The notes under the pieces were generated by a model. That model did not search any database. It saw only the letters and a program-made list of their open reading frames with translations, and was not told the DNA's origin. Below are positions 1 through 8,383 of a stretch of 64,000 nt of DNA, one piece after another (the first letter of the stretch is position 1; each line of letters opens with the position of its first letter). The DNA is from Cellulomonas xylanilytica (GTDB lineage: Bacteria; Actinomycetota; Actinomycetes; Actinomycetales; Cellulomonadaceae). The DNA is taken from NCBI RefSeq assembly GCF_007989805.1, contig NZ_BJUB01000002.1, forward strand, positions 1 through 64,000, in the 5' to 3' direction. A program made the position numbers and the translations under genes.

Positions 1-23
1 CGGGCCCCGGCTCGGCGGGCCCG
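1..23 (-). terminator. possible terminator hairpin after the GH51 gene
   Basis: A 7-base inverted repeat (CGGGCCC at 1-7, GGGCCCG at 17-23) with a 9-base loop lies just downstream of the arabinofuranosidase stop codon. The window edge cuts off whatever follows, so a U-tract cannot be judged. Confidence 0.3.
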
Positions 24-47
24 CCACGACGGCACGGCTCTCGTAGG

Positions 48-1556
48 TCAGACACCCAGCCGGACGACGTTCCAGGACACCGGCGGCACCTGGACCGACA
101 CGCGACCGTCACGCACGGTCGCCGTGGCGTTGGCGCGCGGGACGACCGAGGTGTCGTCGTCGGCGGTGGCGGACCAGGTGTGGTCCGGGTTGGCCAGCGT
201 GGTCGCCTCGACGACGCGCAGACCGGGCAGCGAACGCGCGTCGACCTCGATCGTGACGGTCTCGGTCAGCGAGCGGTTGACCGCGAACAGCGCGACGTCG
301 CCCGACTCGGCGTCCCAGGTGGCCACGGCGTCGACGAGCGCGGCGTCGCCGAACTTCGCGGTCTCGTACGTCGGCGCCTCGACGGCGACCTGCAGCACGT
401 CGCCCTTCGCGTACCGGGACGCCTGCGCGAACGGGTGGAAGATCGTCTGCTTCCACGACCGGCCACCGGGCTCGGTCATGATCGGCGCGATCACGTTGAC
501 CAGCTGCGCGAGCGACGCCGAGTGCACGCGGTCCGTGTGCCGCAGCAGCGAGATCAGCAGGTTGCCGACGACGACGGCGTCCGCGACGTTGTACCGGTCC
601 TCGAGCAGCACGGGCGCGACGGGCCAGTCGTGCCCGCTCGGCGGCCTGGACTCGGCACGGTGCTGGTACCAGACGTTCCACTCGTCGAACGAGATGTGGA
701 TCCGCTTGTCCAGCTTCTTGTGCGCGCGGACGGCGTCGGCGGTGGCGCTGACGGACTCGACGAAGTGGTCCATGTCCACCGCGGACGCGAGGAACGAGCC
801 GAGGTCGCCGTCCTCCTCCCAGTAGTACGCGTGGGCGGAGATGAGGTCGACCTGCTCGTACGCCTCGGTGAGCACGATCCGCTCCCACTCGCCGAAGGTC
901 GGCATGGAGACGCCGGAGGAGCCGCACGCGACGAGCTCGAGGTCCGGGTCGACCATGCGCATCGCGCGCCCGGTCTCCGCGGCGAGCCGGCCGTACTCGT
1001 GGGCGGTCTTGTGGCCGATCTGCCACGGGCCGTCCATCTCGTTGCCCAGGCACCACATCCGCACGTCGTACGGGTCGGGTGCGCCGTTGGCCCGGCGCTG
1101 GTCGGACAGGCGCGTGCCGCCGCGGACGTTGCAGTACTCGAGCAGGTCGACGGCCTCCTGCACGCCGCGCGTGCCCAGGTTGACGGCCATCATCGGCTCC
1201 ACCTCGGCGAGCCTGGCCCACCGCATGAACTCCTCGACGCCCACGGTGTTGGGGTCGGTCGAGTGCCAGGCGAGGTCCAGGCGGGCCGGGCGCTGGTCGA
1301 GCGGGCCGACGCCGTCCTCCCAGCGGTAGCCGGACACGAAGTTGCCGCCGGGGTACCGCACGGTGCTGACGCCGAGCTCGCGGGTCAGGTCGAGCACGTC
1401 CTTGCGGAACCCGTCCGCGTCGGCGGTCGGGTGCGCGGGGTCGTGGATGCCGGTGTAGACGCAGCGGCCCAGGTGCTCGACGAACGAGCCGAACGTGCGC
1501 CGGCGGACCGGTCCCACCCGGAAGGCCGGGTCGAGGGTGAGGCGGACGGGGATCAT
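48..1556 (-). CDS. GH51 alpha-L-arabinofuranosidase
   Basis: 502 aa. It matches glycoside hydrolase family 51, retaining enzymes that remove terminal alpha-L-arabinofuranosyl groups from arabinan, arabinoxylan and arabino-oligosaccharides. Near the N-terminus is FGSFVEHLGRCVY, followed by RYPGGNFVSGYRWEDGVGP, both typical of the family. The expected acid/base is E173 in CLGNEMDG and the nucleophile E292 in ISFDEWNVW. The C-terminal third is a beta-sandwich. There is no signal peptide, so it probably acts in the cytoplasm on imported oligosaccharides. The ATG overlaps the stop of the upstream GH27 gene as ATGA, so the two are translationally coupled and share the LacI-type operators upstream. 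Confidence 0.93.
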   Translation of the reverse strand: MIPVRLTLDPAFRVGPVRRRTFGSFVEHLGRCVYTGIHDPAHPTADADGFRKDVLDLTRELGVSTVRYPGGNFVSGYRWEDGVGPLDQRPARLDLAWHSTDPNTVGVEEFMRWARLAEVEPMMAVNLGTRGVQEAVDLLEYCNVRGGTRLSDQRRANGAPDPYDVRMWCLGNEMDGPWQIGHKTAHEYGRLAAETGRAMRMVDPDLELVACGSSGVSMPTFGEWERIVLTEAYEQVDLISAHAYYWEEDGDLGSFLASAVDMDHFVESVSATADAVRAHKKLDKRIHISFDEWNVWYQHRAESRPPSGHDWPVAPVLLEDRYNVADAVVVGNLLISLLRHTDRVHSASLAQLVNVIAPIMTEPGGRSWKQTIFHPFAQASRYAKGDVLQVAVEAPTYETAKFGDAALVDAVATWDAESGDVALFAVNRSLTETVTIEVDARSLPGLRVVEATTLANPDHTWSATADDDTSVVPRANATATVRDGRVSVQVPPVSWNVVRLGV

Positions 1557-2890
1557 GCGGTCTCCTGGTTCGGTCGGATGGGCTCTGCTGGTTGACAAGA
1601 GACCCAGCGGACGCCGTGCGACGGGACCTCGAGGACGAGCGCCCCCTCGGGTTCCCACGGCGTGGGGTGCAGGTCGGGGGTGGTGCGGGGGTCCCACAGG
1701 TCGCGGGTGGTCCAGCTGCCCGTCGCCCCCGCGTGGCCGACCAGCGACGCCAGCGGGACCGAGACGGTCCGCGGCGTGGCACCGGTCCAGAAGACGGCGA
1801 CGTACGTCGTCGCCCCCTCCACCGCGGTCCACACGATCAGCTCGCCGTCGTCGAGCGGCTCGCGGACGACCTCGCGCCCGTCGGTCCCGTTCTGCAGGAC
1901 GTGGCCGACCGCGGGGTTGGCCAGCAGGTCGAGCGTCGCGGGGTCGCTCGTCGGCAGGTCTCCCCCGACCATCAGGGGAGAGCGCGCCATCACCCAGAGC
2001 GTGAGGATCGTGCGCTGCTCCTCGGGCGTCAGCAGGCTGTGCCGGGGGTCGCCCCGCTCGGCACGCAGCCCGATCCGGCCGAGCGGCAGCATGTCGGCGT
2101 CGGCCCAGCCGCCGGGGCGCTGGAACGGCGCCCACCGGGCGAGCCGCGCGAACTGCGCGTGCACGTCCTCCCAGCGGTCCCAGAGGTCGTCGCAGACCCG
2201 CCACATCTGGGCGTGCTCGCGCAGGTGCTCCACGTGCGCCGTCGACAGGTGGGTGCCCGGCGACAGCGACAGGACGATGTCCCGGCCGGAGCGCTCGATC
2301 GCGAGCGCCCACGCCTCGACCGCGTCCGGGTGGTACGGCGCGAGCATGTCGTCGACCTTGAGGAAGTCGACCCCCCAGCCGGCCAGCTGCGCGACGAGAC
2401 CGTCGAGGTACGCCTGCGCGGCGGGGTGGCCGTGGTCGAGCCCGTAGTTGTCGTCGTTCCACGGGCAGACCGAGGTGGTGTCGGCCGCGTCCCGTGCGGT
2501 CCAGGTGGTGCCCTCCACCGGGAGTCCCTGCTCGACTGCGATCCGCGGGATGCCGCGCATCATGTGCACACCGAACCGCAGCCCCAGGGCGTGCACCTGG
2601 TCGGCGAGCGGTCCGAAGCCACGGCCGCCGGCCGCGGACGGGAACCGGTTCTCGGCGGGGAGCTGGCGCCCGTAGGCGTCGAGGACCAGCGTCGACCCGT
2701 CGTTGTAGCCGTGCGAGCGGGCCGCCGGGTCGTACCAGTCGATGTCCACGACGACGGTGTCCCAGCCGGTCGGCAGCAGCCGCTCGGCCAGCACGGCCGC
2801 GTTGGCCAGGACCTCGTCCTCGGTGACCGTGGTCCCGTAGCTGTCCCAGCTGTTCCACCCCATGGGCGGCGTCTGCGCGTGACGCGACAT
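1553..2890 (-). CDS. GH27 alpha-galactosidase or beta-L-arabinopyranosidase
   Basis: 445 aa. Clan GH-D hydrolase of family GH27. It opens with the TPPMGWNSWDSYG motif of the family. The probable nucleophile is D180 in DFLKVDD, and D235 in RVCDDLWD is the likely acid/base. Family members release terminal alpha-D-galactose; some actinobacterial ones prefer beta-L-arabinopyranose. Coupling to an arabinofuranosidase makes either plausible, and the sequence alone does not decide. No signal peptide is present. A LacI-type palindrome lies 24 bases upstream of the ATG. First gene of a two-gene operon. Confidence 0.88.
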   Translation of the reverse strand: MSRHAQTPPMGWNSWDSYGTTVTEDEVLANAAVLAERLLPTGWDTVVVDIDWYDPAARSHGYNDGSTLVLDAYGRQLPAENRFPSAAGGRGFGPLADQVHALGLRFGVHMMRGIPRIAVEQGLPVEGTTWTARDAADTTSVCPWNDDNYGLDHGHPAAQAYLDGLVAQLAGWGVDFLKVDDMLAPYHPDAVEAWALAIERSGRDIVLSLSPGTHLSTAHVEHLREHAQMWRVCDDLWDRWEDVHAQFARLARWAPFQRPGGWADADMLPLGRIGLRAERGDPRHSLLTPEEQRTILTLWVMARSPLMVGGDLPTSDPATLDLLANPAVGHVLQNGTDGREVVREPLDDGELIVWTAVEGATTYVAVFWTGATPRTVSVPLASLVGHAGATGSWTTRDLWDPRTTPDLHPTPWEPEGALVLEVPSHGVRWVSCQPAEPIRPNQETA

Positions 2891-2913
2891 TCGTGGAGGC
2901 CCCTTCGCCGTCT

Positions 2914-2929
2914 TCTACATCGTTGTACA
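2914..2929. promoter_or_regulatory. LacI-type operator O1 for the GH27-GH51 operon
   Basis: TCTACATCGTTGTACA is an imperfect palindrome around a central CG with TACA/TGTA arms. It lies 24 bases upstream of the GH27 start. It matches the sites at 3014 and 4165 and is probably bound by the neighbouring LacI protein. Confidence 0.75.
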
Positions 2930-3013
2930 AGCATCATGCACGGCGCGTCGGGACGACGTCAAACGACCGTCGCGCATCGGTGCGCTGATCGCAGGACAGA
3001 CCGCGTCGCGCGT

Positions 3014-3029
3014 TCTACACCGGTGTAGA
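3014..3029. promoter_or_regulatory. LacI-type operator O2 (perfect palindrome)
   Basis: TCTACACCGGTGTAGA is a perfect 16-base palindrome in the gap between the GH27 start and the lacI-family stop. Its centre is about 100 bases from the centre of O1, so two-site binding is possible. Confidence 0.78.
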
Positions 3030-3063
3030 CGACCGTCGCAGGTCGGCGTCGTCCAGGGCCATC

Positions 3064-4107
3064 TCAGGACGCCTGCTCTCCCACGGTCGACTCCCGGACG
3101 ACGATCTCGAAGTCGGTGACGACCTGCACGAAGGGCTTGTCGGGCTCGACCTCCTGGATGCGCGCGAGCAGCAGGTCGACCGCCGTCGTTGCGATCTGCT
3201 CCCGACCGGGCGCCACGGTGGTCAGGGTGGGCGAGGAGTACGCGGTCTCCTCGATGTCGTCGAAGCCGATCACCGCGATCTGCCCCGGCACGTCGATGCG
3301 CCGCGCGTGCAGCACGTGCAGGGCGCCCAGCGCGAGCGCGTCGTTGAGCCCGAACACGGCGTCGATCTCGACGCCGGACTCCAGCAGGCGCTCCATCGTG
3401 TCGGCGCCCGTCGCGCGGTGCCACAGCCCCGCCTCGCCGACGAGCGCCGGATCCACGCTCAGGCCGGCCTCCTCGAGCGCCTGCCGGTAGCCCTGGACGC
3501 GCAGCGCGGCGGAACCCACCGTCTCGCCCTCGTGCGCACCCACCACGGCGATGCGCCGTCGGCCGAGGTCGAGGAGGTGCTGCGTGGCCGCGCGGGCCGC
3601 CTCGACGTTGTTCATCGTCACGTGGTCGGCGGGGCCGCCGAAGATCCGCTCCCCCAGCAGGACCATCGGGAAGTCGACGTGCAGCGCCGCCGCGTCCTGC
3701 GGCCCGAGGGCCAGCGGCGAGAAGATCAGGCCGTCCGTGAGATGCCGGCGCTGGCCGGAGAGCACCTCGAGCTCGCGCTCACGCACCGACCCGGTCTGCT
3801 CGATGAGGACGGTCAGCCCGCGGGCCTCGGCCGCGCGGATGACGGAGTCGGCCAGCTCGGCGAAGTACGGCAGCGACAGCTCCGGCACCGCGAGCCCGAT
3901 GAGCCCCGTCCGGCCCCGCCGCAGGTTCCGCGCCGAGATGTTCACCTGGTACCCGAGGTCGGCGATGGCCGCCTCGACCCGCTCCTTGGTGGCCGGTCGG
4001 ATGTACTGGTACCCGTTGACCACGTTGGAGACGGTCTTGATCGAGACCCCCGCCCGCGCGGCGACCTCGTGCATCGTCACCGCGGATCCCCGCCTGGCCG
4101 TGCTCAT
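3064..4107 (-). CDS. LacI family regulator of the GH27-GH51 operon
   Basis: 347 aa. Residues about 12-60 form the LacI helix-turn-helix and hinge (TMHEVAARAGVSIKTVSNVVNG, then YIRPATKERV). The rest is a periplasmic-binding-protein-like sensor domain ending with the usual VIGFDDIEETAYSSPTLTTV stretch. The ATG at 4107 is preceded by AGGGAG at good spacing; a start ten codons further upstream is less likely. It is probably a repressor responding to a sugar freed by the adjacent glycosidases. A palindrome of the same family lies 58 bases upstream of its own start, which suggests autoregulation. Confidence 0.9.
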   Translation of the reverse strand: MSTARRGSAVTMHEVAARAGVSIKTVSNVVNGYQYIRPATKERVEAAIADLGYQVNISARNLRRGRTGLIGLAVPELSLPYFAELADSVIRAAEARGLTVLIEQTGSVRERELEVLSGQRRHLTDGLIFSPLALGPQDAAALHVDFPMVLLGERIFGGPADHVTMNNVEAARAATQHLLDLGRRRIAVVGAHEGETVGSAALRVQGYRQALEEAGLSVDPALVGEAGLWHRATGADTMERLLESGVEIDAVFGLNDALALGALHVLHARRIDVPGQIAVIGFDDIEETAYSSPTLTTVAPGREQIATTAVDLLLARIQEVEPDKPFVQVVTDFEIVVRESTVGEQAS

Positions 4108-4164
4108 CGCCGTCTCCCTGGTCGCGCCCCCGCCCACGGGACAGAGTCCCAGATCAGGAGCACG

Positions 4165-4178
4165 CTACATCGTTGTAG
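4165..4178. promoter_or_regulatory. LacI-type operator O3, upstream of the regulator gene
   Basis: CTACATCGTTGTAG has the same arms and central TCGT as O1 and lies upstream of the LacI gene. It fits autorepression. Confidence 0.75.
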
Positions 4179-4202
4179 AAGCCGGGAGGCGGCAGAAACA
4201 CG

Positions 4203-4228
4203 ACGGGCCCGGCAGAAGCCGGGCCCGT
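4203..4228 (-). terminator. strong hairpin terminator after bS22
   Basis: A perfect 11-base stem (ACGGGCCCGGC / GCCGGGCCCGT) with an AGAA loop lies 35 bases past the bS22 stop codon. On the minus strand it is followed by a short T-containing tract, so it most likely ends the bS22 transcript. Confidence 0.75.
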
Positions 4229-4262
4229 TCGTCGGAGCGGGCGACCTCACGGCCGCCGTGGC

Positions 4263-4361
4263 TCACTTCTTGTTGCGACGCTGGTGACGCGTCTTGCGCA
4301 GCAGCTTGCGGTGCTTCTTCTTGGCCATCCGCTTGCGGCGCTTCTTGATGACGGAGCCCAT
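4263..4361 (-). CDS. small ribosomal subunit protein bS22 (AURKAIP1/COX24 domain)
   Basis: 32 aa, extremely basic. MGSVIKKRRKRM followed by KKKHRKLLRKTRHQRRNKK is the conserved actinobacterial mini-protein known as an AURKAIP1/COX24-domain protein and identified as bS22 in mycobacterial ribosomes. It acts in the small subunit. Full family length is present. It lies downstream of a BldC-like gene, the usual actinobacterial arrangement, and a strong hairpin follows it. It is short enough to be missed by length filters, but the match is unmistakable. Confidence 0.93.
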   Translation of the reverse strand: MGSVIKKRRKRMAKKKHRKLLRKTRHQRRNKK

Positions 4362-4521
4362 GGGGTCCTCACTTCGCTTCCGATGGAGGCCCGGAGACGG
4401 GCCGTTCTGGTGGTCGATCGACGCGCAGAAGAGATCGAGTGCTATCGAGTCGACCACGCACGAACAAAGTCCGAGGCTCTACCTTACGCGATCGCGGGAG
4501 CGCCGGGCGACGCGCGGTCGA

Positions 4522-4761
4522 TCAGGACGTCTGTCGCTCCTGGCCGTGGGCCTGCTCGCGCGCCTCGACGGCCGGCGACGTGGCCAGGTAGTGGTCCAGC
4601 GCGTCCTGCGGGACGCGGAACGAGCGGCCGACGCGGACCCCGGGCAGCTCCCCCGAGTGCAGCAGGCGGTAGACGGTCATCTTGGAGACCCGCATGACCT
4701 CAGCGACCTCGAGCACCGTCAGGAATCGCGTGCGCCCGGGCTGGTCGCGCTGCTCGCTCAT
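4522..4761 (-). CDS. BldC-like helix-turn-helix DNA-binding protein
   Basis: 79 aa, the usual size for this family. The core FLTVLEVAEVMRVSKMTVYR, followed by LLHSGELPGVRVGRSFRV and QDALDHYL, is an excisionase/MerR-type winged helix, as in Streptomyces BldC, a developmental regulator that binds direct repeats cooperatively. Here the role is probably a general transcription factor. ATG at 4761 was chosen because the conserved part starts only 12 residues later and the upstream extension is low complexity. In many relatives proC lies beside this gene; here proC is at 25789-26619. Confidence 0.85.
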   Translation of the reverse strand: MSEQRDQPGRTRFLTVLEVAEVMRVSKMTVYRLLHSGELPGVRVGRSFRVPQDALDHYLATSPAVEAREQAHGQERQTS

Positions 4762-4920
4762 GTCCGCTTCCGTTCCGCCCGGCGCGCGGCGGGCCCGCGC
4801 ACCCACCCTGCGGGTGCCGGACCAGCCTAGTGGCGCGTGGGACAGGTGGGATAGAGGAGACGGCTGGGACGTCGCTCGTCCGGCCCAACGCACCGCACAC
4901 CCGGTCGCGTCCGACGCCTC

Positions 4921-4985
4921 CCGCGTCCGCGGCGGGCAGTCGTGGTCCGCGTCCCGCGTCCGTGCCGGTCAGTCGTGGTCCGCGT
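4921..4985. repeat. 33-bp tandem duplication at the 3' end of acuC
   Basis: Two copies of a roughly 33-base unit (4921-4953 and 4954-4985) share CAGTCGTGGTCCGCGTC exactly. The second copy encodes the last codons of the deacetylase; the first lies just beyond its stop. The period equals eleven codons. Confidence 0.6.
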
Positions 4986-6156
4986 CGAGGCCCAGCGCCG
5001 GGAAGACCGCCGCCCGGGTCGCGCGGATCGACCTGTCGACGTCGTCCCCCGGGTCGTAGCCGGCCGACCACGGGCTGAACCGCGCGTCGCGCCCGTCGGT
5101 CATGACGTCCGGGCCGAGGCGCCCGTAGCGCTCGCGCACCAGCGAGCGCCACGCGTCGGGAACCGGCGTGCCGGGGTCCACCGGGTGGTGCGTCGCGATG
5201 CCGAGCAGGTGCGTCCACGCGCGCGGCACCACGTCGACCACCGCGTACCCGCCGCCACCCAGGGCGAGCCACCGTCCGTCCGCGACCTCGTGCGCCAGGT
5301 CGTGCAGCAGCTGCGCCGCACGCACCTGCCCGTCGATGCTCACCCGCAGGTGCGTCAGAGGATCCAGCAGGTGCGTGTCGCAGCCGTGCTGCGTGACCAG
5401 GACGTCCGGGTCGAACGCGCGCACCACGGCGGGCACCACCGCGTCCAGCGCCCGCAGCCAGCCGGCGTCGCCCGTGCCCGACGGCAGCGCGACGTTGACC
5501 GCCGTGCCCTCGGCTCCCGGTCCCCCGGTCTCCCGGGGGTGACCGGTGCCCGGGAACAGCGCGTGCCCGGTCTCGTGCACCGAGACGGTGAGCACCCGCG
5601 GGTCGTCCCAGAACACCGCCTGGACGCCGTCGCCGTGGTGCGCGTCCACGTCGACGTAGGCCACCCGCTGAGCCCCCGCGTCCAGGAGCGCGCGGATGGC
5701 GACGGCCGCGTCGTTGTACACGCAGAACCCCGAGGCCGCCCCGGGCATCGCGTGGTGCAGGCCCCCGGTCACGTTCACGGCGTGCTGGGCCCGCCCTTCC
5801 CACACGGCGAGCGCCGAGTCCACGGAGCCCTGGACCACGCGCGCGGACGCCTCGTGCATGTCCGGGAACACCGGGTCGTCGGACGTGCCGAGGCCGTGCG
5901 CGGGGTCCGGCGTGCCGTCGGTCGACGCGGCGTGCACAGCGGCCACGTACGCGGGGTCGTGGACGGTCTGCAGCAGCTCGTCCGACGCCATCTGCGCCCC
6001 GACCAGCTCCACGTCGTCGCCCGCCAGCAGCCCGAGCGCCTCGGCCAGGCGGATGGTCAGGTCCAGCCGCTCGGACGTCATGGGGTGCCCGTGGCCGAAG
6101 TCGTACGCGAGCATCTCGCGCGACCAGACCACGCGCACGGGTGCCTGCGACGTCAT
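4969..6156 (-). CDS. acuC: AcuC-type class I histone deacetylase-like protein
   Basis: 395 aa. Arginase/deacetylase fold, homologous to acetoin-utilisation protein AcuC and eukaryotic HDACs. Catalytic histidines are in GGLHHAM (H134, H135). Zinc ligands are predicted at D171 and H173 in DVDAHHGDG and D260 in QHGCD. The glycine loop LALGGGGYAV is present. In Bacillus, AcuC deacetylates acetyl-CoA synthetase; the substrate here is not shown by the sequence. The gene stands alone between the BldC-like gene and divergently placed trkH. ATG at 6156 begins right before the conserved domain. Confidence 0.9.
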   Translation of the reverse strand: MTSQAPVRVVWSREMLAYDFGHGHPMTSERLDLTIRLAEALGLLAGDDVELVGAQMASDELLQTVHDPAYVAAVHAASTDGTPDPAHGLGTSDDPVFPDMHEASARVVQGSVDSALAVWEGRAQHAVNVTGGLHHAMPGAASGFCVYNDAAVAIRALLDAGAQRVAYVDVDAHHGDGVQAVFWDDPRVLTVSVHETGHALFPGTGHPRETGGPGAEGTAVNVALPSGTGDAGWLRALDAVVPAVVRAFDPDVLVTQHGCDTHLLDPLTHLRVSIDGQVRAAQLLHDLAHEVADGRWLALGGGGYAVVDVVPRAWTHLLGIATHHPVDPGTPVPDAWRSLVRERYGRLGPDVMTDGRDARFSPWSAGYDPGDDVDRSIRATRAAVFPALGLDADHD

Positions 6157-6275
6157 GGGCTCACCGTCGCACCCGGGGCCGCCCCTGTCGATCCGGGGAC
6201 CTGTGCCTGTCGGGTCGATCCACACGGCCACGGCGTGCCAGAGTTGGCCCGACCGGCGAGCGCCGGGCCGGTTGC

Positions 6276-6283
6276 GGGAGGTG
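6276..6283 (+). promoter_or_regulatory. Shine-Dalgarno sequence fixing the trkH start
   Basis: GGGAGGTG sits immediately upstream of the ATG at 6286 and supports that start within a much longer open frame. Confidence 0.6.
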
Positions 6284-6285
6284 TG

Positions 6286-7662
6286 ATGGCGCGGGGTGGC
6301 CCGGGCGTGGCATGGCGGTTGCGCGACATCGTCGACCACTCCGCACGGCAGTCCCCCGCCCGCCTCGCGCTCGGCGTGTTCGCCCTCGTGATCGTCGTGG
6401 TGACCGCCGGACTGTCGGCGCCGTGGGCGACCGCCAGCGGCGTGCGGGCACCATTCGTCGACGCCCTGTTCACGGCAGCGTCCGCCAGCACCGTCACGGG
6501 CCTGGTCGTGGTGCCCACCGGTGAGTACTGGTCCGCGTGGGGCCTGGTGGTGATCCTCGTCGCCATCCAGATCGGCGGCCTGGGCGTGATGACCCTCGCC
6601 TCGCTGCTCGGCATGGCCGTGTCCCGGCGCATCGGCCTGACGCAGCGGCTGCTCGTGTCGTCGGAGACCAAGGAGACGCGGCTCGGTGAGGTCGGGTCGC
6701 TGATCCGCACCGTGGTCATCACGTCCGTCGCGCTCGAGCTCATCATCGCGATCGTGCTCTTCCCGCGGTTCCTCATGTACGACGAGAACGTCGGCTCGGC
6801 CGCCTGGCACGCCGGCTTCTACGCCATCTCCGCGTTCAACAATGCCGGGTTCGTGCCCACGCCCTACGGGCTCGAGCCGTTCGTGTCGGACTGGTGGGTG
6901 CTCATGCCCATCATCATCGGCGTGTTCATCGGCTCGCTCGGGTTCCCGGTGATCCTCAACGTGGCCCGCAACCTGCGCGAGCCGCGCCGGTGGAGCCTGC
7001 ACTCGAAGCTGACCATCACCACCAGCCTCGCGCTCGTGGTGGCGGGGTCGATCCTCGTCGCCGCGTTCGAGTGGACCAACCCCGGCACGTTCAAGCCGCT
7101 GGACGCCAGCGGGACCGCCCTCGCGTCCCTCTTCGCCGGGGTCATGCCCCGGTCGGCGGGGTTCTCGACCGTGGACGTCGGCGAGATGCGCGAGGGCACC
7201 TGGCTGCTCATGGACGCGCTCATGTTCGTCGGTGGTGGCTCGGCCTCGACCGCCGGTGGCATCAAGGTCACGACGCTCGCCGTCATGCTGCTCGCGATCC
7301 TCGCCGAGGGCCGCGGCGACAAGGACGTCGAGGCCTACGGCCGCCGCATCCCCCGCGAGGCCCTGCAGGTCGCCATCGCGGTCTCGCTCGTCTCCGCGAC
7401 GTTCGTCCTGGTCTCGTCCCTGCTCCTGCTCGCGATGACCGACCTGGCCCTCGACACCGTGCTGTTCGAGGTCATCTCCGCCTTCGCCACCTGCGGCCTG
7501 TCCACGGGCATCACCGCGGACCTGCCGGACGCGGCCAAGTACGTGCTCACCGTGCTCATGTTCATCGGCCGGACCGGCACGATGACCCTTGCGGCCGCGC
7601 TCGCGCTGCGCAACCGTCGTCGGGTGATCCGGCTACCAGAAGAGAGGCCGATCATTGGCTGA
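6286..7662 (+). CDS. TrkH/KtrB family potassium uptake membrane subunit
   Basis: 458 aa. Multi-pass membrane protein of the Trk/Ktr/HKT superfamily, with four membrane-pore-membrane repeats. Pore-loop motifs are visible: SASTVTGLVVV, SAFNNAGFVP, MPRSAGFSTVD and FATCGLSTGI, each with the filter glycine. It is about 460 aa, closer to KtrB than to enterobacterial TrkH. It imports K+ (possibly with Na+) and requires the cytoplasmic RCK partner encoded next, whose start overlaps its end by 8 bases. The basic C-terminus is cytoplasmic. Confidence 0.92.
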   Translation: MARGGPGVAWRLRDIVDHSARQSPARLALGVFALVIVVVTAGLSAPWATASGVRAPFVDALFTAASASTVTGLVVVPTGEYWSAWGLVVILVAIQIGGLGVMTLASLLGMAVSRRIGLTQRLLVSSETKETRLGEVGSLIRTVVITSVALELIIAIVLFPRFLMYDENVGSAAWHAGFYAISAFNNAGFVPTPYGLEPFVSDWWVLMPIIIGVFIGSLGFPVILNVARNLREPRRWSLHSKLTITTSLALVVAGSILVAAFEWTNPGTFKPLDASGTALASLFAGVMPRSAGFSTVDVGEMREGTWLLMDALMFVGGGSASTAGGIKVTTLAVMLLAILAEGRGDKDVEAYGRRIPREALQVAIAVSLVSATFVLVSSLLLLAMTDLALDTVLFEVISAFATCGLSTGITADLPDAAKYVLTVLMFIGRTGTMTLAAALALRNRRRVIRLPEERPIIG

Positions 7663-8362
7663 CAGGTTTGGCGACTCCCTCAAAGGGACGCAGAACGCAC
7701 CGCGCACCCCGAAGAAGGACTCGGGCGTGCTCGTCATCGGGCTCGGCCGGTTCGGGTCCTCCATCGCCGCGACCCTGGACCGCCTCGGGCAGGACGTGCT
7801 CGCCGTCGAGCGCAACCCCGAGCTCGTCGCCCAGTGGGCCGGCCGCATCGCGCTCGTCGAGGCCGACGCCGCCAACCCGGAGGCGCTCGAGCAGCTCGGC
7901 GCGCGCGAGTTCCCCGTGGCCGTCGTCGGCGTCGGGTCCTACCTCGAGGCGTCGGTGCTGATCACCGGCAACCTCGTGGACATCGGCATCCCGCAGATCT
8001 GGTCCAAGGCCATCAGCAACGAGCACGCGCGCATCCTGCAGCGCATCGGCGCGCACCACGTGGTGCTGCCCGAGGCCGACGCCGGCGCGCGCGTGGCCCA
8101 CCTGGTCTCCGGCAAGCTCCTCGACTACATCGAGGTGGAGGACGGGTTCACCATCGTCAAGATGCGCCCGCCGAAGGAGACGCAGGGGTTCACCCTGGCC
8201 CAGTCGAAGGTGCGCGAGCGCTACGGCGTGACGGTGATCGGCGTGAAGAGCCCGGGCATCGACTTCGTGTACGCGACCCCGGACACCCGCCTGTCGACCA
8301 ATGACCTGATCATCGTCTCGGGCCACGCCGACCTGCTGGAGAGGTTCGCGGCCCGCCCCTGA
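7655..8362 (+). CDS. TrkA/KtrA family RCK subunit of the potassium transporter
   Basis: 235 aa. After a short polar N-terminus comes a RCK_N Rossmann fold with VLVIGLGRFGSS and an acidic strand end (VER), which bind nucleotide (NAD or ATP/ADP). An RCK_C domain occupies roughly residues 150-235. It forms the gating ring under the TrkH pore. The start appears to be TTG at 7655, overlapping the trkH stop by 8 bases, with an AGAGAGG site upstream; no better in-frame start exists near the conserved domain. Translational coupling would keep subunit ratio. Confidence 0.9.
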   Translation: MADRFGDSLKGTQNAPRTPKKDSGVLVIGLGRFGSSIAATLDRLGQDVLAVERNPELVAQWAGRIALVEADAANPEALEQLGAREFPVAVVGVGSYLEASVLITGNLVDIGIPQIWSKAISNEHARILQRIGAHHVVLPEADAGARVAHLVSGKLLDYIEVEDGFTIVKMRPPKETQGFTLAQSKVRERYGVTVIGVKSPGIDFVYATPDTRLSTNDLIIVSGHADLLERFAARP

Positions 8363-8383
8363 CCCCGTCCTGACGACGGACCG

